Shown: positions 23,190 through 35,315, counted from the stretch's first letter. The stretch is 64,000 bases of DNA from Humulus lupulus (GCF_963169125.1 NC_084795.1:144435766-144499765); one strand, 5' to 3'. The notes: generated by a model not told the origin, from the sequence alone. Translations and numbers: made by a program.

Positions 23190-23412
23190 ATTTTTGCAAG
23201 CGTCTTCTTCGAGACCCTATTTGCAAGCGCCTTTTATGAGACCCTTTTTCGCAAGCGCCTTCTGTGAGACCCTATTTCGCAAGCGCCTTCTGTGAGACCA
23301 ATTTTCGCAAGCGTCTTCATTGAGACCCTTTTCACAAGCATCTTCTTCGAGACCCTTTTCTCAAGTGTCTTCTTTGAGACCCTTTTCATAAGTGTCTCCT
23401 TTAAGACCTTTT
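23190..23412. repeat. about 28-bp tandem repeat in Tat element B
   Basis: About eight units of the form CGCAAGCGCCTTCTGTGAGACCCTTTTT, diverging towards the right (AAGTGTCTTCTTTGAGACCC). Spacing is 27-29 bases. On the minus strand one frame reads repeated KRVSKKTL-like peptides, a by-product of the repeat and not evidence for a protein. Confidence 0.85.
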
Positions 23413-23752
23413 TTTTGGATTTTGAGGTGATCTTTTCTTGAGTCGGGACCCTAGTAGGGAGATGGTCCTTGTGAAATCTTGCGAACACCTATTTTCAAGG
23501 CCCTTTTTTCCCTTGGCAAGGTGACTAGTCGATCTAGACTTGGAGATCTCTTTGGCTTCCCCTTTCGTTTTCTGCGACGTGGTTCCTTTATAGGATGGGT
23601 TAGTCCGTGACGAGGTCACTTTTGAGGGACCTTTTGACTTTTTTAGATTCTATAAGGGTAGCTAGTCCTTATAGATTCAAATATTGTCTCATAAGGTTCA
23701 CCGCTCTCACAAATATATGTATTATAAATACTTTTATATATATGTATGTCAC

Positions 23753-23945
23753 AAGGCTAGATGCCTGTTTTGCACTTGGCCAAGCACCTATTGGGGCTCG
23801 TGAGGCTAGGCGCTTGCTTTGCACATGGCTAAGTGCCTGTGGAGGTTCGCGAGGTTGGACACCTAATTTGTGCAAGGCGAGATGCTTGTTAAGGCTTGCG
23901 AGGCTAGGCACCTTGCACATGGCTAGGTGCATGTTGAGGTCGGGT
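23753..23945. repeat. about 48-bp imperfect tandem repeat in Tat element B
   Basis: Four diverged units, each with CGAGGCTAGGCGC, TTGCACATGGC and AAGTGCCTGT-like words, for example TGAGGCTAGGCGCTTGC at 23801 and CGAGGCTAGGCACC at 23899. Unit lengths vary by a few bases. Confidence 0.7.
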
Positions 23946-24039
23946 CCAATACCTTGTAAGTGGTTTGTCGGATCTTTCTTGCCAAGTACTTTGTTTTTTG
24001 TTCTCTCTGATATGGTTTAATGATTCTAGATCTCTGGAA

Positions 24040-26326
24040 TCAGCTAGGCGACTCCTTTTGATCTTTATCGGGGTCAATTGTGATGATTTGATAAATCCTA
24101 CTAGCTTCTTCTTTGAACCTTTTTGTAGTCCTCTTCCAATTTTCAACTTGATCAACGACTCCTTTATCACGACGTTCTCTTCTACACGGAATCTTCAGAT
24201 GTATTGGTAGAAGGGTGATCGGAGGAAGATTCACTTTCCTCAACATGCAAGTTTTTATGGCCCTCTTCCACACGTATATACTTCTGTGCTCTTTCTAAGA
24301 AGTCATCTAAGTTTGCAACCTCTCTCTTGAGCATGTTACCCCATAACCTGGTTCGTGGACAAACTCTGGCTGTAATAGCCATCTTGAGCTCCTCTCTAGT
24401 TGAACTTCCCAACTTTGTTGCTTCCATATTGAACCTATGGATATATCTCCTTAGACATTCATTCTTGCCTTGTTTTATGTTAGCGAGGCTGGTAATTGGC
24501 ATAACATAATTGTTGCGATAATTTTGCTATGCAAGTGCACACAGTCGCAAACTCGTAATAAAATGGTAAAACCAAGTATCGTCCTCAAGGACTGAGTTAT
24601 CAATTACCAGTCAATTAATTTCTTGATCTATTTGATTAATTGAAATTCTTGATTTTTGTAAAATACAGCAAAAGAACCAGTAAAGTGCAGAAATAATAAT
24701 CGACAATTAAATAGAATAATAACTAATAGTAAAACTTTTAATTTAATCACTGAGAAACAATTAGGATATTCAATCTCATCAATTATCCTCCCTATTATTC
24801 CCTAATGCAAAGTGTGAATTCTTCTTATTTTTACCTAATTCAATTAACAAGTTGATACAGCAGCCTATAATCATACTATGAATTATAAACTCAACCTAGG
24901 TGACAATTTCCTATATTTCTATGGTAAATTGAACCACAAAGGTAGCATTAATCTCAATCAACTTAATAACAGTTACACAATTAATTCAGATACTTTCGTT
25001 CTAAATTAAAATTATGTCCAATATAATCACAGCAGAATTAAATCTCACTTCTCAGATTTTGACTTAAAAACATATATATATGACTAAAGATGGCCAATCA
25101 ATAATCAATCTATAAGAACAGGTTATAAGGAATTGAAGAAGATTGAAGAAGAAAGAAATTAAAATTGCATTAGGTCATAACAGAGATTCAAGTGATTCAA
25201 TTGAACATCCTAAACAGAAAATTAGTTCATAGTCATAGTACTAATCACAACAAAAACTAAAGATAACATCAGGAAGAAAAACATGTAAAAATACTCTAAG
25301 CTTGAGCCTTCAAAACCAGAACTCCTCCCTTCATCCGTACGTACTTTTCTTCTCCTTTTCGTCATTTAAAACCTAGGATCTTCAAATTTTAAAGAGGCGG
25401 GCCGCGGCTCTACATACACTATGCCGCGGCCCGTATCACAATTTCTGGGCAGAAAATCCTCTGAATGCCGCGGCCCGCATCGTCGCTTTCTGGGCAGGGT
25501 GCCCATCTATGCCGCGGCTCTATCTAGCCATGCCGCGGCCCGAAGACTTCCTGAAAAACAATGCTTCTGTTTCCCAACTAGCCGCGGCTCCCTTTTGCTC
25601 ATGCCGTGGCTCTTAAGGGAATTCCCAATTCTTTAAGTTTTCATCCCAAATTTTCACCAACACTTCCAAATTGTGTTAAAAACCATTCTTGATCGAAATA
25701 TGATGGAAAACTCGGTTATTTCTTCCCTTTCTTTGGCATTTTCTTCCACATGCTCAATTCTTCCTGATATTCACAAGAACAACCAAACAAAGCATAAACC
25801 CGCGCTAAATGAAGGAAAAACAAAATAAAAGACTACTAAAAACATCACCAAAACATAATAAAAACTAGACTCAACAATAATCATAGATTGCACGGTGTTG
25901 CTGAATAAATTCGCCAGAGAATTGCTGCCATAACTTGCTAGTTCCTGGCCTTAACCTCTTGAACCACTTGTACGCAACTCCTTTAAGTGTAACAACAAAG
26001 CGATGGAAATTTGATATACTATTGACCCCCCTTAACCTCATCAAGTTATTGAAGGAGTCTAAGTGATTCTTTGGGTCTGTTGTGCCCTCGTACGGAGCCA
26101 AGTGAGGCTCTTTGAAGCTGGTGGAGAGTTGCTCAACCTGGATCTCCCTTGTGAAGGGCGAATCATGGTCAAATTCTTCGTCATCTTTGTGCCCCCCAGG
26201 TGCAGTGATAATCTTGACTTGAGGGCTTTGCATTTCGATGCCTAGTTCCTTCTTCTTTTTGCTTAAGGAATCTTGCGGATTCTCAGACTGAACCCTTGCT
26301 TTGGTTGTGTCCCTTGGGGGTGCCAC
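24040..26326 (-). pseudogene. gag of Tat element B, split by a solo LTR
   Basis: The minus-strand frame 26326-25871 contains PFTREIQVEQL, FKEPHLAPYEGTTDPKNHLDSF and VAYKWFKRLRPGTSKLWQQF, the plant retrotransposon gag domain. It breaks at the solo LTR (24511-25876) and resumes at 24502 with LANIKQGKNECLRRYIHRFN and EVANLDDFLERAQKYIRVEE, ending near 24182. A further minus-strand frame continues to about 24040. Removal of the LTR and one ATAAT copy brings the two gag parts back into register. Gag forms the particle; no zinc knuckle or protease is seen after it. Confidence 0.85.
24511..25876. mobile_element. solo LTR of an unrelated element inside Tat B gag
   Basis: It starts TGTTGCGATAATTTTGC and ends AGACTCAACA, with perfect target duplications ATAAT (24506-24510 and 25877-25881). 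Length 1366 bp, no gag or primer site. The left part holds the words TGCTATGCAAGTGCACAC and GTCCTCAAGGACTG, which I remember from LTRs of other plant gypsy elements. The region 25395-25625 has six CCGCGG or CCGTGG palindromic words in an otherwise AT-rich sequence. Orientation cannot be decided from a solo LTR. Confidence 0.88.
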
Positions 26327-26543
26327 GGGGGGGTGTGGTTTTTACCCTAGACTATCTCTGGTTAAATTTCCCCCTCAAGTTAGGTGAGGCTTTTGTGGGA
26401 GTAATCTTGGGTATACTCCTCCCGTAGGTGGGGTTCGCGCAAAGTTTCGCCGCTGGTGCATAATATTCTTCGCGTTTTGTGCGAGGGGTATAACAAGTGG
26501 AGAGTTGTGTTTTGTCACTGTTCACAAATATGGTGGTTTCTTC

Positions 26544-26828
26544 TTATGCATGCTTTTCTATCCTATGCTGGGGAAGGGGTATGCTCGATCTCCCTTGTAG
26601 CAGGTCATTAAACAGCTCTTGCATGTTCTTTATTGCGTCTTTCAGCCTTCTATTTTTTATGTGCAATTCGCATATCTCATCCTCGTAAAAGCGAGTTCTA
26701 GAGCTGGGACTCACAAAGTGCACCCGCATACTGTTGTCAGGCCTGTGAAAATAGGGGCATGGGTCCCGCTGGCCCAAGTTTCTTGCAATCAGTGGTTGAG
26801 GAGGAGGGTTCATACTTAGGCCAGACAC
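26544..26828 (-). pseudogene. N-terminal gag-side frame of Tat element B
   Basis: A 94-codon minus-strand frame containing YEDEICELHIKNRRLKDAIKN, a coiled-coil-like heptad stretch, followed by NMQELFNDLLQGRS. Tat gag proteins often begin with such a helical segment, so this is probably the front of gag, separated from 26326 by stops. Not otherwise recognised. Confidence 0.5.
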
Positions 26829-27086
26829 ACGGGTCGTAGATTGTTCACGATGACCTCCCCAAGGTTGGACTGCCAGGAGTGTTTCCTCCTTCGCCTCTCC
26901 AGGGATTTATTATTCTGCCAGCATGTCTCCATTCTTAGGTGGTGGAGGGTCTCTTCTGGAGGCTTTCGATTGGCCTCTGTCAAGGTGGATCTCAGCATCT
27001 TGAGATCCCCATAGGCATTTTGAATGCCTTGGCATTTTTTCTTGTCAAAATTGATGGAAGAACAACGGTTTGATTGTCGTCCTTCT

Positions 27087-27100
27087 CACAGACGGCGCCA
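27087..27100 (-). other. primer-binding site of Tat element B
   Basis: On the minus strand TGGCGCCGTCTGTG follows the 5' LTR end after three bases (ATT). This primer sequence is the one I associate with Tat-type plant gypsy elements. Together with the polypurine tract at 22365 it fixes the minus orientation. Confidence 0.85.
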
Positions 27101-27103
27101 AAT

Positions 27104-28495
27104 TGTTGATGATGAGAACTTGTCAACGATGTTAGGTAGGAAAACACAAAGTTTAGTAAGATAATAACTAAATGAGAATTTATAATAGACTTGAGGACAG
27201 ATAAATGCTGGTCAACAATGGAGTAAAAACCCTTATATTTTTTAATATCCTCTGTATACAATGAATTTTCCAACCCCTTCAATGATGAAGTGAGGCCCTA
27301 TTTATAGGTGAGCTCTAATGGCTTATGGTGCATTGTGGTCCTGAAGAGACAAGGAGTTGCATATTCAGGCTATAGGTGGTAGTGGTGTTAGAGGAGTGGT
27401 GGCCGGCTCTAGTATATGTCTGGGGTCTGTAAAAGTACTCTTGCCTTGGTACCGTGTCGTACCTCCACTACTTGTTGGGTACGGATGTCAGAGTTGTGCC
27501 TCTGTCCTCCTCAAGGTCGTACATCCCGTACTCGTGGGCATGCCTTGTACCTAATGGTTCTTTTTCCTATTTCAAAGTTACACCTTTTCACCAGAATTTC
27601 TTACATTTGGTTAAGTTTTGTAGAACTTATGGGTTGTCATGGAAGTTATGGCGAGGCAAGGCACCATTCGTGGGTATTTATCCCAGCAAGATGTGGGGTC
27701 TCGCATGGACCCTTGAGCACAAGGCATGGCGTCTCGCGTGACAAGGCTTGCAGGCCTACAGCGAGGCATGTTCTTGAGACTTGGCTCGAGGTGCTACTGC
27801 ATGAATAAGGTGGTGTCCGCGAGACCTTGCGCGAGGCACTACTGCTCGGCTGAGGTGGTGGGTCTGTAGGACCTGGCGCGAGGCGCTGCTGCGCGACTGA
27901 GGTGATGGGTCCATGGGACCTGGCACATGGCGCAGCTCCGCAGCCGAGGTGGTGGGTCGGTGGGACCTGGCATTGGGCGTTGCTGCACGACCAAGGTCGT
28001 GGTTCTGTGGGACCTGGCACGAGGTGCTGCTACGCGCCCGAGGTGGTGGGTCCGCGCGACCTCGCGCGTGGCGCTGCTGCGCAGCTGAGGCAGTGAGTCC
28101 ACGGGACCTGGCGTTAGGGTTTGTGGCACCTGGAAGCGAGGGGTTCTAGTCTTCAGCAGGGCAGAGGTCTCGTGAGCCGCATGGGAGCATGACTCCTAAG
28201 AGCTTGGCACTCGGGTCTCCAACCACGCAAGGGTCTCGCGAGGCACAAGGACACCCGACACATGGGCACGAGGCGGGGGCCTCTGTAGGCCCAGGGCCAC
28301 GAGACACACGAGGGTGTCATGGGCCTTCGAATCTTCAGCAAGGAGGAGAGTTGCGGGGCACTTGGGAGTATTGGCTAGAACGTGGTCTCGTGAGACCTAT
28401 AAGCCCTAGTCCGATAGCATGACTAAGTGACCATTAGCCACATATTTCAACCAGGGATCAGAGATTTTTTCCTTGGTGGATTTTTGGCATCCACA
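27104..28495 (-). repeat. 5' LTR of Tat element B (short form)
   Basis: Partner of 20525-22364, ending TTTTTGGCATCCACA. It contains the same GC-rich minisatellite but with 8 units (27770-28110). Frames on both strands in that interval are repeat by-products. Confidence 0.9.
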
Positions 28496-28863
28496 AGTAC
28501 TGCTTAAGCAATTATGGCAAAGCGTTGTCACTAATCAGATTTTTGAACGTATAAGGCCGAGTCTTTTTTTGAGAGTAGGACAAAAATAGCCTTACCTCAA
28601 TTTCTTTAGAGTCAAGTTTTCCACCCAACGTGGTCTCCACAAAATCCTTCATGTATCTCACACAGGATAGTTTATGCTTCCTCGGGCAGAACACACCGTG
28701 GGAGGGTTATCGAATGCCCTTGTCGGTAGAGAATTCCTTCAACCATAACATACCATGAAACTTGATATAACAATTTTCTAGCGTCCTTTCAGCCATTTGG
28801 TAGCTTATCGATTGTGAGGTATTCTACTCTGGGAGTTATCTAGGTTGGTTTTGTGTCTATCTC
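28496..28863 (-). pseudogene. integrase N-terminal region of Tat element A
   Basis: Minus-strand segments VRYMKDFVETTLGGKLDSKE and a shifted frame reading QRFAIIA near 28500-28520 correspond to the zinc-binding region that precedes the Tat integrase core. The core resumes at 20524 beyond Tat element B. Frameshifted and non-functional. Confidence 0.65.
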
Positions 28864-29880
28864 TCAGACCTGATCTGGCTCTTTCATTATGCTTGGTTGT
28901 TCTAAGAAATCTACTAGGACTACATTTAACGTGCGTGCCTCCTCGGTGGTGGCAAGATGGGCCAAAGCATCAACATTTGAATTCTGTTCACGGGGTGCCT
29001 GGTCAATGGAGCAGAACTCAAACTCAAACAACTCATCTTTAACCTTAGCTAGATAAGCTGCTATTTTGATACCTCGAGCTTGATACACCCCCAATATTTG
29101 ATAAACCACGAGCTCGAAAGCACTGTAACATTGTATTTCCATAGCTTTAAGTTCTTTTGTTACTCGTACTCCAATCAATAGAGCCCCGTACTCTGCTTCA
29201 ATGTTGGATGCTTCAAAACCAAACCTAAGGGATGTATGGAATCGATGTCCCTCAGGTGAGATCAGAATTGTCCCAGCTCCGGATCCATTCTCGTTAGATG
29301 ATCAATCAACAAAGAGTTTCCAAAACTCCTGCATTGGTTCTCTCATTGGCTCATCCTTGAAACCTGTGCACTCTGCCACAAAATCAACGAGCGCTTGACA
29401 CTTGATTGTTGTGTGTGGCTTACATAATATCTTGAACTGATTGAGTTTGATGGCCCACTTAAGAAAACATCTTGATGCTTCAAGATTTTGCAAGACCTGC
29501 CTTAAAGGTTGATCGATTAAGACATTGATTGTGCGAGACTGGAAATAAGGCCTGAGTTTTCTTGACGCCAAGATCAAGCAAAATGCGAGATTTTCTATTA
29601 AAGGGTATTTGGATTCAGCTCCAAGAAGCATTTTACTCACGTAGTAGAATGAATTATGTGCTCGATTTTCTTCTTGAACTAATACGACACTGACCACATT
29701 TTCTAACAAAGCTATGTATAAGAACAAACATTCCCTAGCTGTTGTTTCCCTTGAGAAAGTTGTAGAACGGGAGACAGAAGTTAGTGGGATTTGAAATGAA
29801 GCGGTTTAAGGCCACCACCTTTCCAGTTAAGCTCTGTTCTTATTTATGTGTCCTAGGCGAAGCTATTTCTAATAATGATA
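28864..29880 (-). pseudogene. RNase H and second (Tat-type) RNase H of element A
   Basis: The minus-strand frame 29727-29302 reads a Ty3-type RNase H: LYIALLENVVSVVLVQEENR, SKYPLIENLAFCLILASRKLRP, RTINVLIDQPLRQVLQN and ALVDFVAECTG. A second frame (29178-28864) reads VTKELKAMEIQCYSAFELVV and DQAPREQNSNVDALAHLATT, the additional RNase H downstream of the first that marks Tat elements. Active-site positions are partly replaced (VLIDQ where VLTDQ is usual). The left island ends at the solo LTR at 29881. Confidence 0.85.
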
Positions 29881-32177
29881 TGTAACGCTCTGGATAGCCA
29901 AGACCGCTACACTGTGTGTTTATAAAGGTGTGAGACTTGCTAAACAAGTCGTTTATCAAAACTTGTCATTAGCTAAAGTGTTCTAGGGCTAAAAGACATT
30001 TTGGCCTCAAAAGATACATTTCATAAGTTATAAACAATTTACAGAAGGGATCCCCAAAAGTACAATGTTTAAAAGTTGGTTTACAAAATTGAACAGTTAA
30101 GAGTAAACATTAGCCATACTAAGGAAAAATACAAGGCTCTAGTCCTCTCGTCCCTGTAATCTCCTCAACCGTGGCGGTTGAGCGGCCTGACATGTACATT
30201 CACCCTGCAGAGCTCTCCAGTCAAGGTTGATCAATCTTGGCCTTGCCTTTACCTGCACCATGCAGCACCCGTGAGCCGAGGCCCAGCAAGAAAAAAACAT
30301 ACACAGCATATACAATATTAACAAACAAATATTCTAGTAAGCATGTTCAGATGTTCAATCCATAGCATATAAGAATACTTCAGAGCACAAATAACCTCAT
30401 CTATACATAGGCTATTCAACAATCTCATTAATCACATTCATAGCCAAATATAATAATCAATTAACTCAAATACTAGGGCCGACACCTTAGGTCGCACCCT
30501 CTGTTTAACCCACTGACTCTGGCCCGCTTAAACCGAGCTCAGTGCATAATAAGCTATCCTCCGATACCAGTGTCCGAGCCGTGCCAATTGCACAAGTTAA
30601 CCGTGGCATGCTTAGGTCGTTGGTTTACAATTTACATGGCGTAATACCATTCTTTCAATCATATATATCAGGGAGCCCTTAGTCCCGTTCAAATACTCAA
30701 CCGGGTATAGTTTTCTTACCTTTGTCTTCTAGATGAATTAGTTACGGGCGATAATCCTTGAGCGCGATCCGATCCCCGAGCGCTAGCTGAGCACCTAGTC
30801 ACAACCATGATGAAGAATACCATTAACAATCTTAAATGAGTTTCTAAACCATGTTCTAGTCCTCGGAACATTGAATTTCACCAAATATGGTAAAAGACTC
30901 AACCCCGAGCACCCTAGGTTAAATTCCCAAGCCTAAAATCTCAAAATCCCAAAATACCTTAAGGGCCCCGGCATGGCCCCAGACAGAACACTCCATGGGC
31001 ACAAAAATAGGTAAGGGTCATGGCATTCCTTAGGCCATGCCACGGCCCGCCCTCCTTCCTCAGCACAACTCAACTTCCAAGGGTCGCGACTCACCAAGAA
31101 CTATGCCGCAACCCGACCCCTTCGAACCCAGAAAAACCACCATTTTTAACTCCCAAACCTCATGCAAACTCACTCAAAACCACCCCAAATCCATAACTCA
31201 ATTATCCAAAGACTTCCCAAAAGATCCCAACAACTCAACCCAGCTGAATCCTAGGCTAGAAACCCATCAAAGACCCATTTCAATTACTGAAACTTCCTAT
31301 CTTAAAAACACAAAACCCATCCATGGAAACTCTAAAATTCAACCATCAAACCTTGAATTAAAGCTTACCTCATCTGCAGAAGCACTTCTCCAAGAGTTCC
31401 CTGACCTAACTTCAAAGATTCCAGCCTCAAATCCAACCTTGAATACCAAAACCACAACTATTAAAAACTCAGCCATTTTCTCAAAATTCCCAACCATAAA
31501 AATGAAAATTCAAAGCTTACCTTGGCTCTATTTCACTCCTTGATCAGTTCCTGAGCCAATCCTCCAGATTACTCCCTTCAATTCCCAAATATTCAGCTTT
31601 GATTCTCTTGAAAACTCAGAGATGTTCTTCCTTAGGAGAGAGAAGAGAGAAAAAGAGTCGGGTTATACTTCCTGTGTCTAGTATTTTCTAAAGTCTTCCA
31701 AGTATATCCTTAGGTTATTAGACTAATCCCAAAGCTTGGGGTGCCAGAAACGTCCCCGAGGGAAAAATGGTAAAACCCCCCAATAATCTCGCCTAGACAT
31801 TCTAACCTCAAATATATCTCCAATTATTTATTTTCATCACCCGATAGTCTGAATCACTACCCGATACCTAAAATACTCCTTGACTTGTCCAAAGTCAATT
31901 ATAATGCCCCGTTGTGAATTTTCCCGCTATCTAGCCCTAGGATCGCCTCGAGTCGCCGGCTGCAGAATTATCCACATAATAATGTAGTTCTCACATATGC
32001 AACATGTCTATTTAATATTATCACATAATATCATCAATTATCATATAATATCATTTAAGCACTATTAATCACATAATATCTCATTCAAATAAATACTATT
32101 CACTCAAATCCCATTTATGCCTTCCCGGCACACTAATCAAGGCCCTTTAGCCTTATTAGCAAATTTGGGTCGTTACA
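29881..32177 (-). mobile_element. solo LTR, Tekay-related, minus orientation
   Basis: It begins TGTAACGCTCTGGATAGCC and ends TTTGGGTCGTTACA, the reverse complement of a Tekay-type LTR. Flanks are tgata (29876-29880) and cgata (32178-32182), a five-base duplication with one mismatch. Landmarks on the minus strand include the CTCACGGGTGCTGCATGGTG segment (about 30258-30277) and the CCGCGG-type block (about 30965-31110, partly decayed). It splits the reverse transcriptase of Tat element A between EANSEKII and the RNase H. Confidence 0.92.
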
Positions 32178-33039
32178 CGATATGATCTTCTCTGAGTTCG
32201 CCTCTATAACCCTTGTGTTGACTATAAAGCCCCAAAACTTTCCCAATGAAACCCCAAAGGTGCACTTCTGGGGATTTAGCTTCATGTCATATTTCCTTAG
32301 CACGCCAAAACATTCTTTCAGGTCGGATACATGGTTGCTGCCCGTCTTTGATTTAACAAGCATATCATTGATATACACTTCCATGTTTTTCAAGATCTGG
32401 TTAACAAACATTTTTTTGATCAACCTTTGGTACGTTGCACTAGCATTCTTCAGCCTGAATGGCATAACCTTGTATCACTATATGTTATGCTCAGTCATGA
32501 AGCTAGTGTGCTCTTGGTCTGCAAGGTTCATTATGATCTGGTTATATCTAGAATATGCATCCATGAAAGACATGAGCTCGTGAATGCCTGCTGCTTCTAC
32601 CAATTGATCGATTCCAAGTAGTGGGAAACAATCCTTAGGATATGCCTTATTAAGGTCGGAGAAGTCAATGCAAAATAGGGTTAGAAATCTAGGTCAGATA
32701 TATTGCTTCCTTTATGAACCCACACTTAAGTAAGCGAGCTACTTTTTCTTATTTTAAAGCTTCTAATCACTCCTTCCAAAAAAGCCTTTGTTTCTGTACG
32801 TTTGCGGGCACATCCTGTCCATATTAAAAGTATGCATCATAACATTTGGATTAATTTCTACCATATCTTCATGTAACCAAGGGAATGCTTCCATGTTATT
32901 TCTCAAAAACTCGACCAGCTCCTTCTTCCTTTCAGTTCCAAGTTTCTTTCAAATCTTTACAAACCTTAAAGTTACCTCTAGGTTGATACTGATTTCCTCG
33001 ACCTCTTCCAATGCTTGGAGCTCAGACCTGTCTTTGCCT
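32178..33039 (-). pseudogene. reverse transcriptase of Tat element A
   Basis: The minus-strand frame down from 32465 reads MPFRLKNASATYQRLIKKMF, then the catalytic box as VYINDMLVKSK where VYVDDMLVKS is usual, so the first catalytic Asp is Asn. It continues ECFGVLRKYDMKLNPQKCTF and FWGFIVNTRVIEANSEK. N-terminal polymerase words (LLKCGFIKEAIY, near 32720) are readable further upstream with stops. The right edge is the TGCCT target site of Tekay copy 2. Confidence 0.87.
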
Positions 33040-35300
33040 TGTAATGATCCAAAATGACTAATATGGCTTAAGGGCCTTGATTAGTGTGTCGGGAGCGCAT
33101 AATTGGTTTATGTGTGAATTTATTAAATTAACATGTGATTATATGATAAGCACGCTTGTATGATTATATGAATGTAAATGTAATTATATGTTATATTTGT
33201 GAGAGCCACATTATTATGTGGGTAAATCTACAGCGTGCGACTCGAGGCGATCCTAGGGAGCTAGTTAGTGGGAAAGTCACAACCGGGCTTAATAGTTGAC
33301 TTGGGGCAAGTCAAGGGGTATTTCGGGTATTAGATGATTATTTGTGTTATCGGGTTATGGAAATAAATATATGGAGATATATATGGGGTTAGGAAGCCTA
33401 GGCGGGGAAATTGGTGAATTTTACCATTTTGTCCTCGAGGACGTTTTCAGTACCCCGAGCCTCGGGATTGACTTAATTAACTAAGGTTAGACTAAGTAAA
33501 TAGAAAATAGTAGAACAAAAACCTAAACCGACCCTTTTTGCTCCTCTCTTCCTTCTCTTCTTTCTCTCAAGAAAAACTAATGAAACCTAAGGGAATTCAG
33601 CTGGGAATTAAGTGGTTTGGGCTGGAAACTTGAAGGTTTAGTCCAGTGTTCAGCTAAGGGAACTCAACCAAGATTAAGGTAAGGGCTGAGCTATACTCTT
33701 GATCATTAGAATTCTAAGTTTTGGCTGAGTATTAAAAATGTTTATGGTTTTGATGTTAAGGATTGAATTAAAGCTGGGAAGCTTAGGTTTTAGCTCAGAA
33801 ATCTATTAAGGAAGTGGTTCATCAAAGAAGGTAAGCTTCAATTCGTAATTTAGGGTTTAAATTCTGAGTTTGCATGACTGGTTTTTGAGTTCTTGAGCTA
33901 TTGGGTTTCATAAATCAAAATGGGAATTTAATAAGTTTTTGAGCTAGGTTTTTGTTTAATTATGTTACTAGAATCATGTTAAAAGTCTTGTGATTAATGG
34001 GTTTTGGAATTGGGGTGCTTTAGGGTGGCTTTGAGCAAGGTTAGAATGATGGGAATGTTGGTTTTTCTGGGTACGAAGGGCTGGGCCGCGGCTCTGTTCT
34101 AGAGTGTCGCGGCCTTGCTAAGCAAGGAAGAGCCAAGGAGGCTCTGCAGTGGGAAAGCGCCACGACGCCATAGGGCAGGGCCGCAGCACGTGTGTGTCTT
34201 CAGAGAGGCCTAGCCTCTGTTTCAGGGGCGGGTCGCGGTTGGGTTTCAAGGGCCGAAACCCTTAAGGATATTTTTGGTTTTTTGGAGGTTTTAAGCGTGG
34301 GAACCTAACCTAGGGTGCTCGGGATTGATTCCACCACCGCGTTTGGTGGAACTCGATGTCCCAAAAGCTAGAATTCCATTCAGAAATATTAACGTGAATA
34401 TTAATGGTACTCCCTATCTTGGTCGTAATCAATAAACTTGGAAATTGAAGGTAAGAAAAATGCACCCGGTTGTGGATTTATAATGGGACTAAGGGTTCCC
34501 TATTTTGTATGCTTCGTAAAGGATGGTATCATGACATGTAAATAGTAAACCAATGGCCTAAGAATGCCAAAGTTTCCACTAGCGCATAGGGTGCGGCTCG
34601 GCCACTGGTAGCTGAGGACAGCTTATTATGCACTGAGCTCGGTTCAAGCGGGTCAGAGTCAGTGGGGTAAATAGAGGGCGCGACCTAAGGTGTCGACCCT
34701 GATTATTATGTGATTTGTTTGTTATTATTGATTGGTGGATTGTTATGTTGTATAGCTGGGTGATGATTAGCTAATTCTTTTGTTGAATCTTCATGCTTTG
34801 TGATTATTGTGGTATGTCGAGTGTATGAACATGCTTAAAGGGTTATCCAAATGTTATTATTGCTTGTTATATAATATGATATGTTTTCTTGTTGGGCCAT
34901 GGCTCACGGGTGCTTCGTGGTGCAGGTAAAGGCAAGGGCAAGCTTGATCAGCCCTGATTTGGAGAGCTCTGAAAGCAGAATGTACATGATCAGCTGCTCA
35001 GCCGCCACGGTTGAGGGGAGACAGGGACAGGAAATCCATAAACTTCTGTTTTGCCTTTAGAAAGGCTGGCGGTTGTCTGAACTCTGGAAATTTTGTAAAC
35101 AAACTTTTAAACGATATTTCTTTTGGGATCCCATGTGTAAATGTTTGATTATATGGAAAGTATCCTTTTGAGACCAAAACCTTTTAACCCTAGCACATTA
35201 ATGACTTTAGAATTCACATTTTTAACTGTTGGCTTGATTAGCAAGTCCTGCACCTTTACAAATACACAATGTAGCGATCTTGGCTATCCAGGGTGTTACA
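33040..35300 (+). repeat. 5' LTR of Tekay copy 2
   Basis: Runs from TGTAATGATCC to GGGTGTTACA (2261 bp), with primer site directly after. Contains the CCGCGG-type block (34079-34262), the hairpin at 34329-34351, three AAGGTAAG-type words (33677, 33828, 34449 areas) and CTCACGGGTGCTTCGTGGTG near the 3' end (34904-34923). Confidence 0.93.
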
Positions 35301-35303
35301 ACT

Positions 35304-35315
35304 TGGTATCAGAGC
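35304..35315 (+). other. primer-binding site of Tekay copy 2
   Basis: TGGTATCAGAGC three bases after the LTR end, complementary to the 3' end of initiator methionine tRNA. Confidence 0.92.

Larger units (their letters stand above)
20525..28495 (-). mobile_element. Tat-like gypsy element B, gag-only derivative
   Basis: Two direct repeats starting TGTTGA and ending GGCATCCACA (20525-22364 and 27104-28495) flank an internal region with, on the minus strand, primer site, gag and polypurine tract, but no recognisable protease, polymerase or integrase. Target sequence ggtat/agtac on the two sides each differ by one transition from GGTAC. Removing the element rejoins the Tat A integrase across the site. 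The internal region excluding the solo LTR at 24511-25876 is about 3.4 kb, too short for pol. It probably depends on another element's enzymes. Confidence 0.85.

Noticed and set aside
23190..23412. Regular repeats resembling a CRISPR array
   Set aside because: Units are contiguous and diverged with no unique spacers, and the window is plant nuclear DNA. It is an ordinary tandem repeat.
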